Assembly (NCBI GenBank): GCA_031551725.1 | Contig: JAVBNF010000047.1 | Coordinates: 1-58,424 of the forward strand | Length of the DNA stretch: 58,424 nt | From: JAVBNF01 sp031551725 | Lineage (GTDB): Bacteria; Bacteroidota; Bacteroidia; Bacteroidales; P3 | Reading direction: 5' to 3' | Shown: piece by piece, positions 17,303 through 25,238 of the stretch | Position numbering within the stretch: position 1 is the stretch's first letter | How the letters are laid out: each line of letters begins with the position of its first letter | Notes under the pieces: model-generated | Told to the model about the DNA's origin: nothing | Databases searched by the model: none | What the model saw: the letters and a program-made list of their open reading frames with translations, nothing else | Made by a program: the position numbers and the translations under genes

Positions 17303-17920
17303 TTATTTTTGCTTTGCTCGCTCTTTTGCGAGTTTAGCAGCAAGCCCCATTGCATGAATCCTGGCCGGGTTATCACCACCCTGTTTAACTCGGCTAATCT
17401 CTTGCCATCCTTTTTCCATATCATATTTATATGTGATTACTAGACTCCCCGCCTTAGGATAATAGCTTGCAATTGTTCCTCCTTCAACTTCTTCAATAAA
17501 CGGCTCCTCCATTTCTTCAATGGGAATAAAAAACATATATACCTCAAACTTTCTTGTTAAAGTTTCCATACCTAATGCAATCAATCTGTTAAATTCACAT
17601 TGGGTATAAAAATAATCACTCATCCCTTTTTTATTGCAATTTCCTTGGGGGTTTTGGGTCACATCCGGATACCAATTCGGAATATACCATTTAGGTACAA
17701 TACACATTGCAAGTTGCCCTTTTTTAAGTTTATCTGTCTCCCATTCGTAACAGGCAATCCAAATGCTTGAATATTCTTCAGTATCTAAATACTTTGGATT
17801 ATACGATTTCAAGGATTTTGTTAGAAATTCTGATTGGGCATCCTTATCAGAAGCAGGTTGAGCAATAATACAGCCTCCTATAAATAACTGTATCAAAAAA
17901 TAAAAAAACATTTGTTTCAT
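17303..17920 (-). CDS. exported protein of unknown function, possible lipoprotein
   Basis: 205 residues. The N-terminal MKQMFFYFLIQLFIGGCIIAQ is a signal peptide; the IGGC could be a lipobox (C17) or the cut could follow IIAQ. The mature part has several aromatic residues and four Cys (WIACYEWETD, AMCIVPKWYIPNWYPDV, GNCNKKG, TQCEF). I do not recognise a family. It lies 18 nt after the metalloprotease gene on the same strand and is likely cotranscribed, so it could be a partner or inhibitor of that protease; this is speculation from position. Confidence 0.6.
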   Translation of the reverse strand: MKQMFFYFLIQLFIGGCIIAQPASDKDAQSEFLTKSLKSYNPKYLDTEEYSSIWIACYEWETDKLKKGQLAMCIVPKWYIPNWYPDVTQNPQGNCNKKGMSDYFYTQCEFNRLIALGMETLTRKFEVYMFFIPIEEMEEPFIEEVEGGTIASYYPKAGSLVITYKYDMEKGWQEISRVKQGGDNPARIHAMGLAAKLAKERAKQK

Positions 17921-17938
17921 AATACTAGATTTTGAAGA

Positions 17939-20374
17939 TTAATTTACTACTGGTCTAAAATATCCTTGCCAGCCTTCGTGTAAAGCCAAAGATTTTCCAC
18001 TTCTTCTGTAACATGATTTTCTTACACATCCTTTACAGTAGTCAGGCAATGTTTTTGAAAACCGCTCTTCAGCGGCACCGTATTTTGCAATAGCTTCCAT
18101 CACGGTAACCATATCCGTTCGTGCGTCATATTCCACAATAATACCTGTATGCCCTTCACTGGCTCTACGCCACAAAAATATATCTCCTGGTAAAATTTTT
18201 CGGAATGCGGTATCTTTGCTTCCGGTAACAAACTTAATCATGTTGTTTTCCGGTTTTGCTTTCAAATCCAATATCGCCGTCGTATTTAACGCCGGAACAT
18301 TATCCAATCCGCAAGCCTCTTTCAAATATCTGCTTACAAATTCCGAACAATCCATTTTTGCCGTTGCTTCGGCTGTTTCGTCTGTTCGCAGGTTTCCATG
18401 TTCCTGCTTATAGGTATTGCCCAAATAGGCTTCCATTGTATGCAAAGCCGCTTCTATTTTCTGTTCTTGCAGCACTTTCGCCGGCGCAGTTTGAATGTAC
18501 CGGAACAGACTATCCCTGTCCCGCTGAGTTTTCAAAGTAACAAGCATATATTTCCCATAACTTGCCGTACTCAACCAAATGTCATAATACGTTTCACCGG
18601 CCAGCACATGCTCATCCTTATCCATCTTTCGAACATCAATCGAATCATTCACATAACTTCCAAAATTCAAGGCAACTGAAGTATAATTTTTATTACCGAA
18701 TGCCATATTTTCACCATAAACAATTCCGCTTCGTGTTCCCAATTTAATTTTCTTATGGGCGCTATAAGCGGTTTTCAATTGCTCAACAATATCGCGAACA
18801 ATGGTGGTGCTTTTCAATTCGGTTTCTTCATCTTCTTCAAGGAAAGTCAACAGAATATTTTCGGGATTATGTATCAAATCCCATTGATATTTGAATAGTC
18901 CGGTAGTATGATTTTGAGTATAATCCATCAGATTTTGAGTTTGTCCTTGCGATGCTACAAAATTTGTTTCACTAAAAGTATGTCGTAAATTAAATGCGCC
19001 GTGCCCCAATTCATGTGCAATGGTAAACAAGATATTCTCATCTTGTTTTACAAATCCGAATTGTCCTTTAAACGGCATGTATCCGGCTGCACCATCATCA
19101 AAATCAGGAACCACAAAGATATAAAAAGTTTTGGATTCTACTGTGTTTTCGTTCTTAAATTTTTTAACAACAGTATTCATATCTTTGCTGTAATTGGATG
19201 CAAACGCTTTTTCTGTAGATATTGCCGGCCGAAAATCGTATTTAAAACTCTTTGTTTCCACATTCCATTTGATAATCGCTTGTCCATACACTTCATTCAA
19301 ATACGATTGAATTTCTACTGCGCTTAACTCAAGCTCATAGGGAACGACTACAATCAATTTCTTTTCTTTGGGTTCATACGCAGCAATACTAACCTGCCCT
19401 GCCACTTTTTTATTCTTATTAAAGCGATTATTCGAAGCGTAAACAGCCTCAACATGCAATTCTTGCATAATTCCACCGGATAAAATCTGCTGCTTAAGCA
19501 ACGTATCTTGCAGTAACGGCGGCCCGGAATTCAATCCGGCCGCATCAACGGAGAGCGGAAACGCTTGGGCAAACTGCGGATTGCCAACTGCAAAATGAGC
19601 TTCCAGCAAACACGTTTGCGTGGCATCCGCACTCAACCAAGACACGGGCAGACCATCAACTGCCGTACCGTAATACTTGCGCAAAGTCGAAAATTGATAC
19701 TCATCGTAACCCGGACAGGAGCCTTTTTTAAAACTGACCGAATAATGAGGATCCGACTCTTCTGCAGGGCCTTTCAGCGCTTCCAAACCTCTCCGAATAG
19801 CGGTATTGAATTTTGTAGTATCTATATTTTTTATCGTTTTTCCAAACAAAAATTGCATGGTGTCGCGCATTCGCTGCCAATCCGTTTCGGCAAAAATCTG
19901 TCGAAATTCCGGACTTCGAATGCTATCGCGAATATCTATATTATAAGTCGAGACCGTATATTTGTTGATAGAAACGGGTGTTAACACAATATCAAGGACT
20001 GCAAAAGCAGATTTTGCGGTCAATATTTCCGCCGTTTTACGCACTTGCTGCGAAGTTTTAAAAATCCATACCCACGGATTAAAAAAGGGCGCTTCGATAT
20101 AAGCACGTACAATAATTGTTGCATTTGTTTCTTTTTCAAAACCGGACAAATAACTTCCTAAAGTTGCACTTTCAACAGGATATTGTAAAAATGGCGAGGT
20201 CTTAACAATCGAATTCAAATTCATCCCCGTTTGTGCAAAATCGGTAATTAGCCACGGTTTTATCGCCTGCTCCAATTGTGAAAGCGCTTTATTCTTGAGA
20301 ATTTCTGAAGTATCCGTTTGAGCAGATATATTCAAAAAATAAATTACAAAGTGTAAAAGGAAAATCTTTTTCAT
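17939..20374 (-). CDS. exported zincin metalloprotease fused to NlpC/P60-type peptidase
   Basis: 811 residues. The signal peptide ends around NISAQ. The first 390 residues have no recognised domain. A zinc protease motif HELGHGAFNLRH follows (H454, E455, H458, H464), preceded by GFVKQDENILFTIA and followed by NLMDYTQN, whose Met fits a metzincin-like turn. The C-terminal 180 residues carry an NlpC/P60-type cysteine peptidase: KMDCSEFVSRYL (C676) and EGHTGIIVEYD (H742), typical of enzymes cutting cell-wall peptides or amide bonds. Two unrelated peptidase domains in one exported chain suggest a toxin-like or wall-processing role. No immunity-like gene is obvious other than the unknown 17303 gene. 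Confidence 0.78.
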   Translation of the reverse strand: MKKIFLLHFVIYFLNISAQTDTSEILKNKALSQLEQAIKPWLITDFAQTGMNLNSIVKTSPFLQYPVESATLGSYLSGFEKETNATIIVRAYIEAPFFNPWVWIFKTSQQVRKTAEILTAKSAFAVLDIVLTPVSINKYTVSTYNIDIRDSIRSPEFRQIFAETDWQRMRDTMQFLFGKTIKNIDTTKFNTAIRRGLEALKGPAEESDPHYSVSFKKGSCPGYDEYQFSTLRKYYGTAVDGLPVSWLSADATQTCLLEAHFAVGNPQFAQAFPLSVDAAGLNSGPPLLQDTLLKQQILSGGIMQELHVEAVYASNNRFNKNKKVAGQVSIAAYEPKEKKLIVVVPYELELSAVEIQSYLNEVYGQAIIKWNVETKSFKYDFRPAISTEKAFASNYSKDMNTVVKKFKNENTVESKTFYIFVVPDFDDGAAGYMPFKGQFGFVKQDENILFTIAHELGHGAFNLRHTFSETNFVASQGQTQNLMDYTQNHTTGLFKYQWDLIHNPENILLTFLEEDEETELKSTTIVRDIVEQLKTAYSAHKKIKLGTRSGIVYGENMAFGNKNYTSVALNFGSYVNDSIDVRKMDKDEHVLAGETYYDIWLSTASYGKYMLVTLKTQRDRDSLFRYIQTAPAKVLQEQKIEAALHTMEAYLGNTYKQEHGNLRTDETAEATAKMDCSEFVSRYLKEACGLDNVPALNTTAILDLKAKPENNMIKFVTGSKDTAFRKILPGDIFLWRRASEGHTGIIVEYDARTDMVTVMEAIAKYGAAEERFSKTLPDYCKGCVRKSCYRRSGKSLALHEGWQGYFRPVVN

Positions 20375-20479
20375 CTGTTTCTTTTTTAATTTTTATATTT
20401 AGGTCAGATGGAATACGCCATGATAACCATTCCCTTTTCGAAACTTTTGTTTCATGGCTATTTCATAATTACGAGTTTT

Positions 20480-20497
20480 CGTTTATATATATAAACG
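20480..20497. promoter_or_regulatory. perfect 18-nt palindrome, candidate operator
   Basis: CGTTTATATATATAAACG is self-complementary over its full length. It lies about 105 nt upstream of the protease start and 200 nt upstream of the DUF349 gene, a plausible dimer-binding site. No known consensus is recognised. Confidence 0.4.
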
Positions 20498-20620
20498 CGA
20501 TGACCCCCTAAATTATTTCTTAACAAATGTTAAAAATTTGTTAAATTTTACTTCTAAACACATAATCAACTCATAATCAATTAGAAAAATTTTCAACAAT
20601 TTTGAAAAAAGTCATTAAAA

Positions 20621-20650
20621 TTGACAATCTTAAAAAAATGCTTATCTTTG
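20621..20650 (+). promoter_or_regulatory. promoter of the DUF349 gene
   Basis: TTG (20621-20623) and TATCTTTG (20643-20650) are 19 nt apart. The predicted leader is about 28 nt. Confidence 0.75.
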
Positions 20651-20681
20651 TAAAAATGTTTAATGTAGAAATACGTATACC

Positions 20682-22589
20682 ATGGAAAACCAACCGTATT
20701 CGCCGGACGAAGCACGTCAAGAAGCAGAACAAGCAGAAACAGTAAACACCGTTTCGCCGGACGAACAATCGATGCGCACTGAGATCTCGAATATCGAAAC
20801 AACTCAGGAATTAGAAAATGAAATTCAACTTCATGAAGAAGATGAAGAAACAGAGGTCTTGTCTTCTGAAGACGAGCAACGTTATGCATCCCTCTCCAGA
20901 GAAGCGCTTGTTGAGAAATTAGAATCGTTTCTCAATAGTAATCAAGTCTCGCAGATGAAGCAGGCAGTGGCATTTGTGAAATTGAATTTCATAGACAAAA
21001 CCAAAGAACTCAACCAACAGCTCAAAGAAAAATTTGTTGCTGATGGCGGTTTGGCCGAAGATTTCAAGCCTGTAGAAGATTTTCTACAAGAGAAATTTTT
21101 CAAAATCACTGCTAAAATCAAGGAGCTTCATCAAAAACAAAAAGAAGAGGCCGAACGCTTGAAAGTTGAAAACCTTAAAAAGAAACAAGCGGTTTTGGAA
21201 CAGCTGCGTCAACTGATCGAATCGGATGAAAATCTGAAAACGACCTACGACGAGTTCAATAAACTGAAAGACACTTGGCGTGAAATCGGACAGATTCCGC
21301 GCGAAGAAATTAATAATTTGTGGCAAAGCTACCACTTTTTAGTGGAGAAATTTTTCGACAAAGTCAAAATCAACAAAGAACTTCGCGATTTGGATTTGAA
21401 GAAAAACATGGAAAGTAAAATCGATCTTTGCGAAAAAGTGGAAGAACTTTTACTGGAACCGTCCATCAACAAATCGTTTAAGCTACTGCAAGTTTACCAC
21501 GATCAATGGAAAGAAATTGGCCCCGTTCCGATGGATAAAAAAGATGAATTGTGGGAGCGCTTCAAAAAAGCGTCCGACTCTATCAATCAAAAACGCCGTC
21601 AATATTACGAGCAAATGCAATCCGAGCAAGATCAGAATTTGCTTGCAAAACAAGCGCTTTGCAGCAAACTCGACGAGTTGATGGAAAGCATGCCGGAAAG
21701 TGTGAAAACATGGAACGAAGCAACCGACAAGGTGGATGAATTATTGAAAACATGGAAATCCATCGGACGCGCGGCTCACAAGGAAAACGAAGAGATTTGG
21801 GCTACTTTCAAATCGAAATTAGACATATTTTTTGCTCAGAAAAAAGAATATTTTGATAAAATTCACGACGAGTACACTCAAAATTACGAACGGAAATTAG
21901 GCTTGGCCGTGCAAGCCGAAGCCATTTTGCTGCGCGACGACTTGAAAAAAGCAACGCAGGAACTTTTGCAATTGCAAAAAGAATGGAAAGAAATTGGCCC
22001 TGTTGCCAAAAAACATTCCGACAAGTTGTGGAAACGTTTCCGTGCTGCCTGTGATAAGTTTTTCGAACAAAAAGCTGCTCATTTTGAACAAACACACGCC
22101 GGCGAATTGGAAAACCTAAAGGCAAAAGAAGCGCTCATTAAAGCCATCAAAGATACCGCTTTTGGCGAAAATAAAGCAGAAAACCTTGACAAACTCAAGG
22201 CTTTTCAACGCCAATGGATTGAAATTGGATTTGTGCCGATGCGCGAAAAAGAGCGTTTACAACAAGCCTATCATCAAGCGCTGGACGCACAAATGGCGAA
22301 AATCGGCGTGTTGCCGGGCGAGTTGAATGCTTCTGCTTTTGCATCGAAATTTGCCGATGTAAATACACCGGAAGACGCTCAAAACCTTTCGAGCAAAGAT
22401 GTACAGATGCTTTCAAATAAAATCATAAAACTGAAAGAAGAATTGCTCACTTGGGAAAATAATTTGGGATTTTTCTCGCATTCGAAAAATGCGGATGTTT
22501 TACGCAAAGAATTTGAAAACAAATTGCAAAAAGGCAAGCAGGAACTGGCTTTGCTTGAAGCAAAAATGAGAATCATCCGTTCAAAATAA
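20682..22589 (+). CDS. DUF349-repeat coiled-coil protein
   Basis: 635 residues, cytoplasmic. An acidic N-terminal tail (1-65) precedes five DUF349 helical repeats, each built around a Trp followed by IG and an aromatic in a helix: TWREIGQIPREE, QWKEIGPVPMDK, TWKSIGRAAHKE, EWKEIGPVAKKH and QWIEIGFVPMRE. DUF349 proteins are elongated helical rods; in Bacteroidota a role in nucleic-acid or stress responses has been proposed, but I know of no firm function. Followed 9 nt later by trmD and probably cotranscribed. Confidence 0.85.
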   Translation: MENQPYSPDEARQEAEQAETVNTVSPDEQSMRTEISNIETTQELENEIQLHEEDEETEVLSSEDEQRYASLSREALVEKLESFLNSNQVSQMKQAVAFVKLNFIDKTKELNQQLKEKFVADGGLAEDFKPVEDFLQEKFFKITAKIKELHQKQKEEAERLKVENLKKKQAVLEQLRQLIESDENLKTTYDEFNKLKDTWREIGQIPREEINNLWQSYHFLVEKFFDKVKINKELRDLDLKKNMESKIDLCEKVEELLLEPSINKSFKLLQVYHDQWKEIGPVPMDKKDELWERFKKASDSINQKRRQYYEQMQSEQDQNLLAKQALCSKLDELMESMPESVKTWNEATDKVDELLKTWKSIGRAAHKENEEIWATFKSKLDIFFAQKKEYFDKIHDEYTQNYERKLGLAVQAEAILLRDDLKKATQELLQLQKEWKEIGPVAKKHSDKLWKRFRAACDKFFEQKAAHFEQTHAGELENLKAKEALIKAIKDTAFGENKAENLDKLKAFQRQWIEIGFVPMREKERLQQAYHQALDAQMAKIGVLPGELNASAFASKFADVNTPEDAQNLSSKDVQMLSNKIIKLKEELLTWENNLGFFSHSKNADVLRKEFENKLQKGKQELALLEAKMRIIRSK

Positions 22590-22598
22590 CCTGCAAAT

Positions 22599-23270
22599 AT
22601 GCGCATCGACATCATCACTTTGTTCCCCGAAATGCTGGAAGGATTTTTCAGTCATTCCATCATCAAACGCGCGCAACAAAAGGGTTTGGCCGAAGTGCAT
22701 CTGCATCAATTACGTGATTATTCTACCGATAAATTCCATCGTGTAGATGATTATGGCTACGGTTTCGACGCCGGCATGGTGATGATGATTGAACCCGTTG
22801 ACCGCTGCATTCAGGATTTGAAATCGCAGCGGCATTACGACGAAGTGATTTATACGGCGCCTGATGGTGAGAAGCTCACGCAGCCGCTCGCCAACAAAAT
22901 GTCGCTGCTCAATAATATCATCATTCTTTGCGGACATTACAAAGGCATCGACGAACGCATCCGCGAACATTTAATTACCAAGGAAATTTCCGTTGGCGAT
23001 TACGTTTTATCAGGTGGAGAAATGCCCGCCGCCATTATGGTTGACGCGTTTTTCCGTTTGCTGCCCGGCGTTCTGAACGATGAAACCTCTGCCCTTTCGG
23101 ATTCATTTCAAAATAATTTAATTTCACCTCCCGCCTACACGCGTCCGGCCGATTACAACGGCTGGAAAGTGCCGGATATTTTAATTTCCGGAAACGAGCG
23201 ACTCATCAAAGAATGGCAGCACGAACAAGCGGTTCTTCGCACACAGCAAAGGCGACCCGAGCTTCTTTAA
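22599..23270 (+). CDS. trmD: tRNA (guanine37-N1)-methyltransferase
   Basis: Methylates G37 next to the anticodon of tRNAs reading CNN-type codons, which prevents frameshifting. The 223 residues fit the SPOUT dimer. Present are ITLFPEMLEGFFSHSIIKRA (6-25), the knotted SAM site ILCGHYKGIDERI and SVGDYVLSGGE, and the C-terminal YTRPADYNGWKVPDILISG. One oddity is VDDYGYGFDAGMVM, where family members generally keep GG or GGG before the small residue and Gly-Met. The function call is still firm. Confidence 0.94.
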   Translation: MRIDIITLFPEMLEGFFSHSIIKRAQQKGLAEVHLHQLRDYSTDKFHRVDDYGYGFDAGMVMMIEPVDRCIQDLKSQRHYDEVIYTAPDGEKLTQPLANKMSLLNNIIILCGHYKGIDERIREHLITKEISVGDYVLSGGEMPAAIMVDAFFRLLPGVLNDETSALSDSFQNNLISPPAYTRPADYNGWKVPDILISGNERLIKEWQHEQAVLRTQQRRPELL

Positions 23271-23272
23271 AA

Positions 23273-23580
23273 GCAGAAATGCAAAAATGCAGAATTGCAG
23301 AAACCTCTTTTAATAAACCTTAACATGAATGAAATCAAATATTTCGAAGATTTAGAAATCTGGAAAATGGGGATGAAACTCTCTTTGCAAGTTTATAATT
23401 TGTGTAAAGAATGTAAAGATTACGGATTTAAAGATCAAATTCAACGTGCTGCGGTTTCTATACCATCAAATATAGCGGAAGGGTTTGAAAGACAGACAAA
23501 CAAGGAATTTATAGAAACCAGAAAACGAGGCTCAATCCAAAATTAATTTATTCTGCACTTCTGCGCTTTTGCATTTCTGC
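23273..23580. repeat. 30-nt inverted repeats flanking a small gene
   Basis: The left arm (23273-23302) reads GCAGAAATGCAAAAATGCAG and continues AATTGCAGAA. The right arm (23551-23580) is its reverse complement at 27 of 30 positions. The arms enclose exactly the truncated four-helix-bundle gene. A third copy of the same repeat lies in the signal-peptide region of the 25239 gene. Confidence 0.8.
23325..23546 (+). pseudogene. truncated four-helix-bundle (23S rRNA intervening-sequence type) protein
   Basis: 73 residues, against about 115-125 for the family. The conserved first part is intact: FEDLEIWKMGMKLSLQVYNL, then YGFKDQIQRAAVSIPSNIAEG and FERQTNKEFI. The remainder, normally continuing into two more helices, is replaced by ETRKRGSIQN and a stop, 4 nt before the right inverted-repeat arm. 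Such proteins are encoded inside 23S rRNA intervening sequences or scattered in genomes; function unknown. The start at 23325 is the conserved MNEIKYFEDLE. Whether the short product is stable is doubtful. Confidence 0.75.
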
Positions 23581-23606
23581 ATTCATTACACAAAACAACT
23601 TCAATT

Positions 23607-24962
23607 ATGAGACAACTCATGTCTGCATTTAAAGCATACGATATTCGTGGAATTTACAACCAGGATTTCAACAAAGACGATGTTTATAAAATCGGATTTT
23701 TCCTTCCGGAATTATTAAACACCCGAAAAGTCTTGGTGGGACGCGACGTTCGCGAATCCTCACCGGAAATTTACACATACTTAACCGCAGGTATTACAGA
23801 TGCCGGCGCCGATGTTCACACCATCGGACTTTGCACCACTCCAATGGTTTATTGGGCAACTGCAAAATTTAAGATTGATGCATCGGTAATGATTACCGCT
23901 TCACACAATCCGAAAGAATACAACGGACTGAAAATTTCCAAAACAGATGCTTTGCCTGTTGGTTTCGACACCGGACTTGGTCAATTAGAGCGCTGGATCA
24001 AAGAACGCACGGTTGTAAAAACAGCTGCTCCGGGCAAAATTATTGAAATGGATATTGTGGAGCAATATTTGGATTTTCAACGCGGATATTTGAAAGATAT
24101 CAGCAATTTGAATATCGCTGCGGATTGTTCCAACGGTATGGCGAGTTTGTTTGTGCATAAACTTTACGGCAACAAATTGCATTATATTTTCGACACCCCC
24201 GACGGCAGTTTTCCGAATCACGAACCAAATCCGCTTGAACCCGAAAACATTGAAGATTTGCAAGAACTCGTACATCAAACAAAAGCCGATATCGGCATGA
24301 TTTTCGATGGCGATGCCGATCGTGTGATGTTTACCGATGAAAAAGGAAATTTTATTTCTCCCGATTTGATGATTGGCGTTTTAGCACATTATTTTCTGGA
24401 AGAAAAAGGCTTGAAAGGAAAAGTTTTGCACGACATCCGCAGTTCGAAAGCGGTGGGCGAATATGTTGCCCAATTCGGCAGCAGCGTAGAAATGTGGCGT
24501 GTAGGACGTGCCTATGCCGCAATGAAACTACGTGAAATCGACGGCATTTTCGGCGGCGAATTGGCAGGACATTATTACTTCCGCGATTTCTTTTATTCCG
24601 ACTCCGCATTCCTCGCAGCATCTTTATTGCTGGGCATTTTCAGCGATTTCAAACGCAAAGGCAAAAGCGTTTCGGAAGTCATTGCCAACTTGAAAACCTA
24701 TTTTAATTCCGGCGAAATCAATTTCAAATTAGATCGCAAACAAGAAGCAATGGATGCCGTGAAAGAACATTTCATGCATACTGAAAAACCCACTGCCTTC
24801 TTCGATTTCGATGGCTATCGCGTGGAATTTTCCGATTGGTGGTTCAATATCCGCATGTCGAACACCGAACCCTATTTGCGTTTCATCGCCGAAGCGAAAA
24901 CCAAAGTGCAGTTGGATGAAAAGGTTGAAATAACAAGAAAGATTGTAGAAAAATTTATATAA
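23607..24962 (+). CDS. manB: phosphomannomutase/phosphoglucomutase
   Basis: Interconverts the 6- and 1-phosphates of mannose or glucose, feeding nucleotide-sugar and capsule synthesis. The 451 residues contain the phosphoserine loop ITASHNPKEYNG (S99), the metal-binding DGDADR, the sugar-specificity loop GGELAGHYYFRD, and the C-terminal phosphate-binding RMSNTEP. GGELAGH leaves mannose or glucose possible, so the symbol is tentative. ATG 23607 and ATG 23619 (MSAFKAYDIRG) are both possible; the conserved core begins at the second. Confidence 0.9.
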   Translation: MRQLMSAFKAYDIRGIYNQDFNKDDVYKIGFFLPELLNTRKVLVGRDVRESSPEIYTYLTAGITDAGADVHTIGLCTTPMVYWATAKFKIDASVMITASHNPKEYNGLKISKTDALPVGFDTGLGQLERWIKERTVVKTAAPGKIIEMDIVEQYLDFQRGYLKDISNLNIAADCSNGMASLFVHKLYGNKLHYIFDTPDGSFPNHEPNPLEPENIEDLQELVHQTKADIGMIFDGDADRVMFTDEKGNFISPDLMIGVLAHYFLEEKGLKGKVLHDIRSSKAVGEYVAQFGSSVEMWRVGRAYAAMKLREIDGIFGGELAGHYYFRDFFYSDSAFLAASLLLGIFSDFKRKGKSVSEVIANLKTYFNSGEINFKLDRKQEAMDAVKEHFMHTEKPTAFFDFDGYRVEFSDWWFNIRMSNTEPYLRFIAEAKTKVQLDEKVEITRKIVEKFI

Positions 24963-24985
24963 TTTTTTATTTCAAAAAAAATTCA

Positions 24986-24993
24986 TAACTTTG
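24986..24993 (+). promoter_or_regulatory. -7 element of structured RNA B
   Basis: TAACTTTG matches TAnnTTTG. Its final G is exactly 55 nt before helix P0 of RNA B, the same distance as in RNA A. The -33 region is T-rich without a clear TTTG. Confidence 0.6.
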
Positions 24994-24996
24994 CGG

Positions 24997-25207
24997 AACA
25001 AATTAAAGCTAATTTTATAGAAAAATATTAATCAAACATAAATAAAGAAAGCGTAAGCTTAAATTCCACTGGGAAGAACGACCAATTTTATACTGAGGAA
25101 TTGATAAGCGATACGCTCATGCTGTGTCCGGCGTGGGTTGTATCTTATTTCAGTATGGGTGCTTGGTCGTACCCTCCCAGTAATAAGATTTCAATTCACG
25201 CTTTTTT
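24997..25207 (+). ncRNA. structured RNA element B (paralogue of element A at 10261)
   Basis: Same architecture as element A with mostly different bases in the helices. P0 pairs AAAGCGT (25048-25054) with ACGCTTT (25198-25204). P1 pairs ACTGGGA (25068-25074) with TCCCAGT (25175-25181). P2 pairs ACGACCAA (25078-25085) with TTGGTCGT (25163-25170). P3 pairs ATACTGA (25090-25096) with TCAGTAT (25150-25156). P4 (25110-25122 with 25131-25144, one bulged T) has an 8-nt loop that starts TGT, as in A. The 5' segment shares TAGAAAAATA and ATAAATAAA with A. The T-run at 25202-25207 follows P0. The next gene starts at 25239. Confidence 0.75.
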
Positions 25208-25238
25208 ATTTGATTTAAACAATTAAATAAAACACACC

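Larger units (their letters stand above)
20375..20681. other. regulatory-looking intergenic region between divergent genes
   Basis: 307 nt without a gene. It holds GCCATGA with its complement TCATGGC (about 20417-20457, a 7-bp stem), a perfect 18-nt palindrome CGTTTATATATATAAACG (20480-20497), an 8-bp hairpin TAACAAAT with ATTTGTTA (20521-20543), and the promoter of the DUF349 gene at 20621-20650. No convincing promoter for the minus-strand protease was found. Confidence 0.6.

Noticed and set aside
19565..19984. 139-codon plus-strand frame inside the metalloprotease gene
   Set aside because: Lies opposite a gene with intact signal peptide and two peptidase active sites; has no promoter or domain pattern.
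25048..25207. Elements A and B considered as retron, OMEGA or tracrRNA-like guide RNAs
   Set aside because: No reverse transcriptase, TnpB, Cas or recombinase gene is near either copy, and the rods end in a plain U-run.
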